The position numbers and the translations under genes are program-made. This document shows positions 23,703-35,726 of a DNA stretch of 64,000 nt, in pieces. A model generated the notes under the pieces. The model made no database searches, was not told the DNA's origin, and worked only from the letters and a program-made list of their open reading frames with translations. Location of the stretch: NCBI GenBank assembly GCA_001584585.1, contig LSYV01000030.1:166168-230167 (forward strand), given 5' to 3'. The first letter of the stretch is position 1, and each line of letters opens with the position of its first letter. This DNA comes from Gonium pectorale (lineage: Eukaryota; Chlorophyta; Chlorophyceae; Chlamydomonadales; Volvocaceae).

Positions 23703-25922
23703 CTTTGCACGCGCTGGGAAGACCGCAAGTGTATTGTTGCACCCTGTCTGCTATACGCTCAGCCCGTTTCCTTCCTTCGACATAACATTCGATAGATGCT
23801 CTCACCTTTAATAAGCCGATTCTGCTCTTCGTGTGGCGGTTGTAAGGCGGCGGTTAGTGTGCCACGGTATGTGCGGGCCCGGGATGCAGAAAAAAAGAGA
23901 AATCTGCAGAGAAAGAGGATGCAGACCGGCCGTGTGGGCTTGGCAGACCTGGCAACAAGGGCGCACGGAAACGCTATTCTGACGACATGAACCCCTGTTT
24001 CCTATCAGTGTTGGGGCCCCACCGTCTGAGAGAGATGTCGTCCCTGGACAGTGAGGACCCGGTTCTTCAGTGACAGCAGAGTTTCCAGTGTGTGGGTTGC
24101 CGGCGCGGGCATGTGGGTGTTACGGACCAGTATCCCGGCAGAGGAACACGCCCTGTTAGATACTAACAGCACGAACGGCAGATATTGATAGGACGCGCTC
24201 TTGCGAGACAAGGCAGTCTGGGCTATCTCGCCGTACAGACCGCCCTACAGGAATATACATACACGGGCTGCTCCCCCGCAAACGTCAGAATCATCGCAAT
24301 AAGCCGAGCAGTCTCCGCTGCGCTCTGATAGTCAGGTCCTATGGGCGAACTGTGGCACCAGTGGCCAGGATGCATCGCTGATGCACCCACGGCTCTTCAG
24401 GAGTGCCTGTCTGCTCGGTTCCTTCGCCTGCAGTGCACGTGCCGCGGTTTGGCGAGAGGCGGCCAGGTGTTGAGCCGGTCGTCTTTCCATTGGGCAACAG
24501 GCCACGTAGCGACCAGGGCACATGGCAGCACCTTGGCTAGGTGGGGCTAGGGAACTTGCGTGTTACAGCACAAGACAGCACCAACAACGCGACCAGCGGC
24601 GCCCGCCTATGGTAACTCACCCGCTAGGCAACCACATCCCGTACGCAGGAACTCCCAACTGGTTCGACCTCAACCAGCCTTAGGCACATCGTTAGACAGC
24701 ACCTACACGCAGTACACGCGCAATACATTCTACTGGCCGCAGTCGAAAGCTGCTCATGCGGAGCGGGCCAACAGAGAAAGCCATCCAGCGATGTTGACAA
24801 CGCACCAGTTCAGGTAGACACCACATAGCTAGGGGCATGCATTCTTCGGCCATCTGTATGTGCACGGGCAGTACGACACGTACGTGCGTATTAATACGAA
24901 AAACCAGGCCAGACGAGCCCGCCGGAGACTGAGCAGACTTCAGCCCGTAAGCATATACAGCAGGCAGAGTCTATCAAAGATAGCACCACCACATATCTAA
25001 ACACCATTCCGATCAGGGGCAATGCTGCCCCTTCAGGCGTCGCCCCCGCATGCCCCGCCCCAATTCGCAACCCCCCCTAATCTGGGAAGGGCCAGCGTAC
25101 CCCCGACGTGTAACAGCCCCAGCTCCGCAAAATGTCATGACAGTAACGGGGCGCTCCACCTCACCCAAACAACTTTGTGCGCCGAACAGGCCGAAGCCAG
25201 GGCACACTAAGGAAACCCACAGGACACCGGGACAACCACAAAGAAGCTGGGAGACACCGCAGCTGAGCAGAAATGGTGCGAAAGGCACCTCTCCCAGTCC
25301 CCTACATGCGTCCTCACGACAGCATAACTGACGCAGCAGGGCTCTTCGCGTGGGTCATCTGTTGATTGCTCAACCAGCAACCGCAGCACGCGACGCGGAA
25401 TCATAACCAGCAGTGGATTGGCAACAACACAGTACACGTCAGCCGGGAAAAGGCCCCTCAACCTCTGCCCCGCCGTGTACCCGGCAGACTGACACGAAAC
25501 GTAATAATGCATAAAACGTCACTCCGGGGTGCGCGCGGAGTCCGGGGCATCCAGAAACACACAGACGCGTCAGGTCCAGCGAACGCGTCTAGCCGCGTGA
25601 CGAGCCGACGCTGTAGCACCAGGGGCGCCACGCCTTCCAGCAGGCTCAAAGCGCACCCTGATATGCCGTCGCGTCCAGTGGGATCAAGCCCATGCCTGGC
25701 GTGGGGCCGCGTGGGGCCGTGTGCTGTACTCCTATTGCGGGTGCTCTCCCAAGGCCGCGGTCCTGCAGGCTAGTGCATACTACGCACCTGCAACTGACTG
25801 GATCTTAACCACTGTTGCAACCACAGAAGAAGACAGCACCTGGCGGTCACAGCCATGGGCCCCAGCGCGCACACACACGTGCCGCTGTTGGCGCGCGCTC
25901 TGCCTGCTCGGCTCTGCTACAT
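23703..25922. other. Intergenic region, about 2.2 kb, no gene seen
   Basis: This lies upstream of PSA2 and downstream of the SET-domain gene (both minus). It holds the PSA2 promoter and the SET gene 3' UTR; the nearest TGTAA on the minus strand is near 24560, which would make that UTR about 1.36 kb. From 24550 to 25500 the plus strand is unusually A/C-rich (purine/pyrimidine skew), consistent with transcribed, untranslated DNA. No ORF here has family-like content. Confidence 0.45.
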
Positions 25923-28900
25923 TCAATTCATAAAGCCCTTGCAGTTCCGGGCGCCGCAGCCGCACGGTATCCGATCCGCGCCGGGCACGGCCGACAACTG
26001 CGGGTTACAGAGAGAGAGCGGGGGAAAGAGTCAGGTGCGAAAGACTGGGGCAATACGGGATCTGCTGTAACCCGACATCGTGCAAGCCATGCTCAGCCCG
26101 CATGTGATGGTGCAAGCCACAGCGTTGCTGACCAGGGTACTCGTCCTGAATCATTACAAACACAGCTAAGCACCACTGCGAACGGCGGAAGGACACGCGA
26201 CAAACAAGCCCCAACCTATAACCAGCGAAACCCTGTGGATTTTCTGGCTGCTAGGCCACAGCCCGGTCTCGCCTTCCCGTCCCTTCCTTCCCTCGCATGC
26301 GCCCGCCCATGCCAACCCTACCCTACCTTGTAATCGTAGTGCAGCTCCTCCCCCGCCTCGATGCGGCGCAGCGTGTAGATGGCGATCTTGCGCCAACCGC
26401 CCACCTCCTCTATGCGCGACACGCAGTTGGGGTCGCAGCAGTGGTTGATGAAGCGGGCGGCGTTGCCCTGCAGTGCGGCGCGGTGCGGCAAAGGCGAGCG
26501 CCCATGTACGGACGAGTGAGGCCGCAGGTTGAAATGCCGCGTACGGGGGCTCCAGCATTCCAGGAGACTACATTCTTTCAAAAACAAAGCAGCGGAACAG
26601 CTGGGATGCGGCAAGCAACATCGTCCGCAGCCACACCGCCGCCCGTCGCAACCCCTCCTCATCCCTCAGCATCGCCACCTCCCTCCCCCTCACCGCCAGC
26701 GTGGCGTCCACCACCCAGCTGTCATCCGCAGCAAACATGTAGTCCGCCATGCCGGCCGCATCGTACTGCCGCTGCCGTACATCGTCCAGGGGCTTTCGGA
26801 TGAGCTGGCCGCAATACTCAGTCACGAACTCGTTCGCCTCGATGGGCTCTACCGCAAACAGGCCTGGGCGGGCGAGTGCGGCAGGGAGAGAGTGGCATGA
26901 AAATGAAGTCGTGTTCACGGGTAAGAGGGCGTGCAAGAAGGGCGATGGCGGAGAACCCGGTTCACATGTGGAATGGCACCCGCGGCACGATAGGAAGCCA
27001 GGACATCGCGTGTGATGTCAGATGCTTGATCCGCATATATCCTGTACTTGCAGCAGCAACGCAACGTTCGTGTTGCAATGCGCATATACCGCGACAGGCA
27101 CTTCTGATGCAGGCAGGCAGGTTATCTTGTATGTGCTTGCCTGCAGCCCCCGTGTCTCCACCCAGACACCGCCCCCGGCTCACCCCAGCCCGCGATGCGG
27201 CTTCGCCCAAATTTGAGCTTCTTGGCCCGAGCCGCCAGCAGCCGCCACTTGGTTAGCTCCATTTCCTGCTGCTGCTCGGCGGTTGCCAGGCCCCCGCCAC
27301 CCCCGCCGCCTCCCGCAACGCTGCTGGTCAGGAAGCGATGCTCGCTGGCGGCAGCGCGGGCGCGAGGGTGCGCGTGAGGCGGCGGCGGGGGCGGCGGCGG
27401 CTCGGACGGAGAAGCACTGGGCCCAGCGTGGCCTCGCCGTCTCCCGGCGCCAGCGCCGCTGCGCACAAGCGACACTGACAGGTTGCTCCGCGATGGGGCG
27501 AGCGCCTTCAGTGCTTGTAAAGGCAGCCCCCGCGTGCAGCCCGCCTGGCCCGACAGGAGGGCCAGCGCCTCGGCCCGCATGCGCTCCTGATGTTGCTGCA
27601 GCCCTGCTCGCTGCACGCTGTCCGCCAGCCCGCTTTCGCAGCCCGACACTGGCGTGGGTGCACGTGAGCGCGCAGCGGCGAGCAGCAGCGCCGCATCCTC
27701 CACGCTTGGCGGCGGCATGGGGCTGACCCGGCTGCGCTTGGCGCCGAGGCGAACGTGCACCCCCGGCCCCGACGACAGGTCGAGTGGCGGCAGCGGTGGC
27801 GTGGCTGCGCCGGGTCGCCGCTTCGTCCGCGGCCCGCCTGCCACGTGAGCCGCCTCCAACAGAAGCTGCCCCGAGCGACCCGTCGCTGCCACCTCCGCCT
27901 CCGCGGCAGCGGCACCGCCAGTCCCGCCCCGCCGACGGCGCGCGCCGAGCAGCAGCGCGGGATGCTCCGGCGACGGCTGCGGGTCATCCGACGACAGCCC
28001 AGGCTGCTGCTGCTGCTGAGGCTGCTGCGATGGCCTCGGCGGCACGGGCAGCGGCTGCTGGTCCTGCTCCTGCTGCATGTCGTCCAGCACCGCTGCCAGC
28101 ACGGCGGCGCTGCCCCGCCGAACCACCGTCCGCACGCTGCGCGGCGCCCGAGCGTGCTTGGGCAATGTTGGCGCGCCGGCAGCAAACTCCCCCTCGTCCG
28201 CCTCCGCCGCCTCCGCGCCCGCCTCCACAGCTGCCACCGGCGCATCTAGCGGCGGCGGCTGCGCTGCCCCAGCGAAGGTCATGAGGCTTGCCTCCAGGAG
28301 CATCGTCAGGCTGTCGTGCCGTACAGCCTTGCCGTACGGTTCCCCAGGGAAGAGGGCACTGTGCCAGCCCTCCGCCAGATGCTCCTGGCTGCAGCTGCTG
28401 GTGCGGCTGGGTGCCCGCCGCCCGCTGTCGCTGCCGCGACGACTGGACCGGCCAGCATCGGCGGCGGCCTGCCAGGACGCCAGCTCCGCCTCCGCCGCCA
28501 GGTTGTCCAACGAGCGGTGGCTGCGCAGCGCCGCCGCTGTGCCGGCACCGGAGCGGCGACTGCCGCTGCGGAACGGGCTGTGCAGAGTCCCCTGATCGCC
28601 GTCCTCCTCACCGTCCCCGCCAGCGACCTCTGACGACCCACCGGTTGGGCTCTGGGGCGCCACAGCAGTGGCACGGGAGGACCCGCGGCTGCGGTCTCGC
28701 GACTGCCCCTTTGAGCCACCCTTGCCGCCGCCGCTCGCGGGGCCGCCATTCGCAACGGGCACCGCCGCCGGCACGTCGGCGAATGGCGGCTCGCCGCCCA
28801 CCGCCGCTGCAACGGCGGAGACGGCGGCGGCCGCAAGGGCCGCGCGCGTGCGCCGCCCTGCCGCCGTACCGTCCTCACCGGGTCCCGGACCGACCGGCAA

Positions 28901-31900
28901 GCCTAGGCTTATACCAAGCGAGGCGGCGAGGCCCGCGCCCGGCCCATCGGCCAAAGACTTAAGCTCCTTAGCGGAGATGCCGCGGTGACGCGGTTGCCGT
29001 GGCGGCCGGGGCGAGGGATCAGCGGCGGCCAGCGCCTCGCTGGCGCCACCGCCGTTGGCGACTGCGACGTCGGGGTCGGCACTGTCCATTGCCTGGTCAG
29101 GGTCGGCGGAAGCGCCGCCAGCATCGGCAGTAGCAGCAGTGGCTACCCCTGGCGCTTCGGCAACGGCCTCCTCGGCCTTGGCCCTGCTCGTACCGCTGCC
29201 GCCGCCGCTGCTCGCACCGGCGCTGCCCTTCCGGCTGTGCTTAGAGGGTCTGCCGGGTTCAACAGGAACTGCCTTTGCCTCGCCGGCCTGTTCCTCGGCC
29301 TTGACCTCGGCTGCGGCTGCTGCACTTGCAGCGTCAGCATCAGCCTCAGCAGCCTCAGCGGCTGGCTCACCCTCCGCCTCGGGGCTCGGCTCCTCACCAC
29401 GGCTCTCATGGCTCTCACGGCGAGTGCGCTTCGCAGATGTGCGCCGGCGCTGCTGCTGCTGCTGCTTGGCGGGTCGAGCCTCCGCCTCCGCCTTCGCGTC
29501 CGCTGCCGCTGCCACGGCTGCTACCGCTATCGGCGACGCCGCCGCTGCTGCTGCCGTCTCCTTCGCCTCATCGGAGCCACTCAGGGACGGCCGTCGCTGT
29601 TGCCGCTCACGTGTCTTGGTCTTCTTCTTGCTCCCACCCGAGCCGGTTGGAGGTGCAGGCACGGCCTCGGGGCCCTGCTTTGCGGCATCCGAGTCCCCGG
29701 CCGGCTTGTCGTCGGCTGGGGTAGACGCCGTTGCCGCCCCTACCTTGGGCGTGTGGCGCTGGCGCTTTGCAGGCGGGGCGGAGGCGGAGGCGGACTCGTC
29801 CGGACTAGCCACTGTCGCCGAGTCGCGGCGGCCCCTGGCCGAGGGCGGGCCCCCCGCAGGAGTCGTGGCAGCACTGGGGCCACCCTGCCGCCGGCTGCGC
29901 GTGGAGCGAGGCACAGCCTGCAGCGACTGCGCCTCAACCGTGAAGAGAGCCAACATGATCATCTCGTCCAGGAGATCCATTGCAATACACCGGAGATTGC
30001 CGCGGTCTCCGGCCGCCCCCGCATGGGCGTCCGCGTCAGCGGCGTCTCCGGCGGCCACATCGGCCATGGACGGTGCCGTGCCGCCGGAGGCGGCGGCATA
30101 TGGTGGTGGCTCCACCATCGCTGCCGTCGCAGCGGCTACGGATGCGTCTTTGACGTCAGGCTCGAGGACCGGCGAGGAGGGAACCTCTAGCACAGCCAAC
30201 CGACCACTGCGTCGCTGCCGCCGGGGAGCACCTGGCGACGAGGGCGGCGGCGCTGGCGCGGCGGCAGATGAGGGTGCGGTGCAGGTGCTGGGCGGTGCCT
30301 CGGATGCCACAGTGGCGTCCCTGGCCTCCGCCACCCGAGGCTCGGCGCTGGCCGGCAGGGTTTCTTGCTCCAGTGGCGCTGCCCGCACAGTCTCCCCGCT
30401 CCGCCGGGCCTCCACCTCCACCATCTCCGCATCCTCCTCCTTAGGCTCCTGCTTGACGCACGGCTCCCGCAGAGGGGCGGTGCTGTCCGGAACCACCTGT
30501 GCCGGCTCCGGCTCCGCGGCCTCCTCGCTGGGCCCCACGTCCTCTGACGCCTCGTGCTTCGCACCCGCCCCGGCCTCATCGCCCTTCGTCGTCGCAATCG
30601 CCCCATTGTCTGGCACTGCCGATGCCTCCGCCTGAGCCTGACCATGCTCAGAAGCTTGCGGCTGAGGCACCTGCGCAGAGGGCGCCGCCCCCGCCTGACC
30701 GGCAGCGGCCTCCTCCCGCGGCCCTGCCGCTTCCGCCGCACCTGCCCCCGCCTCCGTCTCCTCCGCTTCGAGCATCTTCAGCCGCAGGTCACAATAAGCG
30801 TCTTCCACCATACTGGACAGCAAGCGGCCCAGGTGCAGCCGCAGGTGCGCCAGAAATTGCAGCTTGGTGATGCGCAGCGAGGCAGCCATCACCGCCGCCG
30901 GAGGGGACACGCGCGGGTTAGGCACTGGCTGGGTTGGAATAGCTGGCTGGGTCTGGGCCACCGGCACTGCCGGCTGCGGCAATGGTGGCGGAGGTCTTGA
31001 GGTTGAGGCCGACGCCGAAGGCAGCAGTGGTGGCGGTGGAAGAGCAGTAGGGGGAAGAGGAGGGGGTAGTACGGGCGTGACCATTCGGGGCGGCGAGGCG
31101 GAGCGCATCCGTATTGGCGGTGCGGCCGCGCGCCGGCCCGACGGCCCTCCATCCCCTGACGTCTCTCTTCTCCGACCGGCGAAAACTGAAGCCTCGGCGC
31201 TCCGCCCTGCATCGCGATGGTGGGCGGGGCCCTCACTCCCAGCTCGACTGTTAGTCGCGCCCTGTGCCCCATCCTGAGCCGATGGGGACCTGGGCGGAGG
31301 AGACGGCGGCCGGGCAAGGTGCAGCAGCTGGGGTGGAAGTGGCGGCGGTGGTGGAAGCGGTTGTTGAGGCGGCTGCGTATGCGGTCGCGGAGGAGGAGGC
31401 GGGAGCGGCTGCATCGCAAGAGTCACGGACGAGGCCTGCTGGCCAAGGCGGATGATCAGCTTGCTCTGTCCCGGCTGCCCCAGCCGCGGCGGCGGTTGCC
31501 AGGCCGCAGGCGGCTGCAGGGTGGCGGATGACTGCCGCTCTCGCTGCGGTGGCGGCTGTGGTGGCGGCTGCGGCGGTGGGTGTGGGGGAGGAGGCGGGCT
31601 GGCAGAGCGCTGCGGTGGCTGCCAGGACTGCTGCCGCGGCCGATGCTGCTGCGTCTGCTGCTGCCAGCTTCCCAGAGATCCGGTCGAGCCCATGGATGCA
31701 AGGCCGCCCATACTTCCGCTGCGAGCAACGCCATCGGCCGGCCACCCCGCAAGCGAGCCGGCTGGCAGCTGCATTGAGCCGTTCAATACCAAGCCCGGAA
31801 GCGCCACAGGCACCTGCACCCCGGGAAGTAAGCCCTGTCCGGCCGCCAGCGCGTTACCCGCATGCGGCGGTACCACTCCGTGCGGCATTGCGCCGTTGGC

Positions 31901-34900
31901 AACGGCGGTGGCCGCCGCCGCCATAGCCGCGACGGCCGCTACTGGCGGCGGCATGGGCGGCGGGATTGGTGGTGGCATGGGCATCGATGGGACCTTACTC
32001 TGCGCCCGCTGCAACTGCTGCTGCTGCTCCGCCGCCATGCGTTGCACGCCGCCCAACGCAAACATGGGGTCGGGCGGCGATAGCAGCGGCGGCGGCGAGG
32101 GCAGCGATGCAGCGGAGGCTGCCGTGGGGTTGCGGCCGTACAGCCAGGCCACCTCTGCCAGGAGCAACCAGCGGGGCGGCACAGCGGCAGACCCGTCGCG
32201 GCCTTCCCTCGTAGCCAGAGGCCGTTCGGACCAGACGAGCGTATAAGAATCCACCTGGCCGGCTGCTAGCCATGCAGACAGATCCAGGAAGCTGACGGGA
32301 CCCGCTGGCCGGCCAGCGGATAGGAAAAGCCAGGTCTTCTCGTCGTTGGGCGGCGGCTGCAGCAACTGCAGCGGCACCTCCGCGGCCCCACCGGCGGCCC
32401 GCATTGCCGCCTCCTGCCGCTCCCGCGCCTCGTGGAGCGCGCCCTCCCACTCCGCTACAACCTCCGTAGCAGGTGTGATCACGCCGCTGTTGGCAGCCGC
32501 CGCCATGGGCAGGCTCGCGAGGGCTGTGGCCAGCAGTGGAGCGTCGGGGAGCAGCCTTCCCTGTATGAGCTGGGACCGCACGGCGGAGGGCGTGATGCCG
32601 CCCTCGGTGGCGAAGGCGGCTGACGCGGCCCCTCCGGTCGGCAGCCAGCGAGCGGAGGCCAGGCGCTCTGCCAGGGCGGCGAACTCGGCTGACTGCACTT
32701 CCAGAGCTATGGAGCGGCCCTGCGGGGACGAGTGGGATCCGAGTGGGATGCACTAACCGGTAGGGATGCGGCGGCTTCACATGCAAAAGACGACGTTTCA
32801 ACACAGACCGGTCACATCTTACTCCGTACTGAATAACTCAAATTGGCAGCTTAGCTCCTGACAAGTTCAATTAGGTTCAGTGACCAGTACAAGCACCAAA
32901 GAACACAATGCTTCAACAATTAGTAAACGCACTAACGCACTCGCAAGGGCATGCACAACCTCTCCCGAACCAGTCCCAAATGTCCGCGCATGTCTTCAAA
33001 ACAGTGCTGTGGGCACGTTCGGAGGCTCAACACAACACCAACCCCGGTGAGTTTTACAGCGGTCAACAGACCGGCCGCGACAGCAACAAGAAGCAAGGCA
33101 AAACACCCCCAAACACCCCCGCGTCAACATGGACACGACGCGTTTTAGGATGCAGCATGCACGGTACTGTTCTCGAGGCGGCAACATATGCATCACCACG
33201 CCATGACGCGTCAGAAACGAGAGAGGCTCGCCCCGCGACCACCGCCCAGTTTGGCGGTGAGCTATCGCTTGTCTACCCGCAGTGTCCCAACAGCCCAGGA
33301 GTAGAACTCCGAGCTGTGATCGGGTAATCAACTGAGGTGGGTGACGAGCATTACTGGCTTCGCCGTGTTGAATGTCGCGAGCCGCAGCATCTCTGGCGCT
33401 TGCAGACCACTCCACCATTACTCCAAGCCGCAACATCAAACGCCAAGACCACATGCGCAGGCATGCGAATCGACAAAAGCGCAGTGTCCACTCTTCACGT
33501 GTAACCCAGCACACACGCACGAGGTTTGCAGCATGTCCACAAGCAAGCACGCACATTCGCATGACGTAACACACGCACGAGGATGAGTGGCGACGGCATG
33601 CACGTTGCACATAATGGTTGCTGCGTTGTGCTTACAGCAAGCCGACGTATGGTATGACGCGGTTACAGCGCTTCAGTTCCCATGTGCCGTGTACTTGTGC
33701 TCCACGCGCAGGAGGCGGCATCTGAAGGCCAACGCGTACGTAGTCACGCCGCTACACATTCAGCACTGCGCGTCAGGCAATCGTGTACGCTTTTTGCCAC
33801 CAAGGACAGCCCGCGCAGACTGATATCTGCGCATTCCAGCCCAAACCGCAGACACGGCATACCCCGACCCCATCCCGCCGCCCAGCCAGCCCCTCACCGA
33901 ACGCAGCAGGCATGCAATTACACGCCGACCGCGCTGATGCCAACACAACCAACAACAACAATAACACCGCTGCCCACAGCCACTCACCTCTAAGAGCAGG
34001 CGGCACACGGCCGTGTCCATCCCGGCCAGCCGCTCCCTCAGCGTGTTCCGCTCCAGGACGCAGCTGCGCAACGGTGTGGCCGCGATGGCCTCCATAAAGG
34101 GAAGGCTCTCGCCGGTCTCGCTACTCTCCACCGTCGTTTGCGGTGCGCCCTTTAGCAGCGCCGTCAGTTGCAGCAGGCTGTACGGCCCGCAGATAACGTC
34201 GTTCTCGTCCAGGTACGACCACACGACAGCCTGCAACTTCGGCAGCTGCTCAGCCCGACGCAGCACCGCCGTGGCTTCCTGCAAGTCACGCTCCGTGACC
34301 CGGTACTGATGCTCCTCCATGGCTAGGGCCACCTTGTTGTGTTCTAAACGGCGGCAGAAGCCCGCAATGGCATCCTCCTGCAGTCGCCGTGCCGCCGGCG
34401 GCGGCAGAGGGATGCTGGGCAGCGGCACGTCCGGCGGCAGCGCCAGGAGAAGCTCCTTGCGCACCTGCCAGCAGAGCCCCGCCGACGGCAGCGCTGCCGC
34501 CGGCGGTTGAGGCGCACCAAGCGCGCCTGCCGGTGGCGGCAGGGCTGCTGCTAGGCCCGCGTGCACGGTGGGCGCCAGCCCGGGGGGTGGTAAGGGTGGC
34601 GGCGGTGCCGCCGTGACGGGCCAGGGGGCAGTCGCTGCGCGCTGCTGCTGCACCGACCCGAAGGAAGCATTCCCCGCAGCCCCAGCCACCATGCCGGCGT
34701 TGGGCAGGGCTGTGGCTGGGCGGCTGAAGGAGGTGGAGGCCGCATAGTGGCTCTGCAGCCGGTCCTGCATTGAGCTACCAGGCCCTGCAGGTCCGGCTAT
34801 AGAAAGCATCGAGGCGTGCCCTGCTGGCATCGTGTTGGCACCTGCGGTGGGCGCCATAGCTGCCGTTGCCACCGACGCTGCAAGAGGGTGCACCTTCAGG

Positions 34901-34929
34901 CTGCTTGAGGGCAGGCCAGGCTGCTGCAT
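25923..34929 (-). CDS. GYF and SET domain histone H3K4 methyltransferase (ATXR7/SET1-like)
   Basis: Exons in transcript order: 34929-33988, 32719-27184, 26863-26694, 26467-26327 and 25997-25923; 2,287 residues, phases closing. Near residue 237 a GYF-like module is visible ([18 protein letters not shown]) and a second near 440 ([18 protein letters not shown]). The middle is long, low-complexity Ala/Pro/Ser/Glu sequence. The C-terminus is a SET domain: [49 protein letters not shown] (the NH motif for cofactor binding) and [10 protein letters not shown] post-SET follows ([13 protein letters not shown]) with the zinc-binding cysteines, ending in the stop at 25923. GYF plus SET plus post-SET is the layout of plant ATXR7, a SET1-type enzyme that methylates histone H3 lysine 4. 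The frame stays open upstream of the ATG at 34929 to about 35020, where CAG/GCGCCC could be an acceptor, so a further 5' exon is possible. One exon of 5.5 kb is exceptional for this window. Confidence 0.88.
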
Positions 34930-35726
34930 GCTGAGCGGACCGGCCAGGCTCTCGCTGCTGCCGCCTCCAAGGCTAGCAAGCTGTTCAGGCAACGGGCGCC
35001 TGCGTCTATGTCTCTGTGTCGTCTAGCCGAGCTGCAATGGGCGTCCGCCGGGGGGTCACGGAGGGCGCTACGCTGCCGGGCGCACTGGCGGCAAACCACG
35101 GGGCTGGCCCGGTGCATGCTTCTGGCACGACCCTCCCCAGCGCTGGCCTTTCGGCAAGGCTATAGGGGCCCGCCCAAGGGCGCTCTGCGCATGAAGTGGC
35201 GCCTGGTATTGAATCTGCGGGAGCAGCGTGGCGCGTGGGGCGTGTCAGGCGCGGGGCCTGCCTCGTTTCGCAGCTCAGGCTCAGGACACGTGCCTTCGGC
35301 TCAGCTCCGCGCGACGCTGGGTCCGATGGCAACGCGACGGTCAGATGCACCCCTTTTCGGCGGCGGCAAAGAGCTTGGGTGCTCTGGCTATGAGCCTAGC
35401 ACGTGCTAGAAATACTTCGGGCGCGCTGAACAAGGACTCACGCAGTAGAGGCCAAGATGGGCAACCCAAGAGAGAGAAACAGTTTGCAGTCTGTCCCGGT
35501 TGTCTGGCAAGCGATTGAACAATGAGACGTGGGTTCGTGCGGGGCCCGCACCCGGCCAGTCGCACGACCCGTACGTAAAGCCTGCACTCTCGGCTCTCCC
35601 TCCCTCAGCTCTCAGTTACCTCCACCCCACCGCCCTCTTGCCTCTATCGTTGACCTGCATCACCCCTCCTGCCTTCATGAACGCCGCTTTGGGAGTGACC
35701 TAGCCTTCTGATATGGCAGGGGGGAT
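34930..35726. other. Divergent intergenic region, about 0.8 kb
   Basis: This lies between the SET gene (minus) and CCR4 (plus). It holds both promoters, and possibly a non-coding or short first exon of the SET gene. The ORFs crossing it have no family-like content. Confidence 0.45.

Noticed and set aside
29055..30635. Plus-strand open frame of 526 codons rich in Ala and Ser
   Set aside because: It is fully antisense to the 5.5-kb exon of the SET gene, which connects in phase to recognisable GYF and SET parts. Long antisense frames are expected in such GC-rich, low-complexity sequence.
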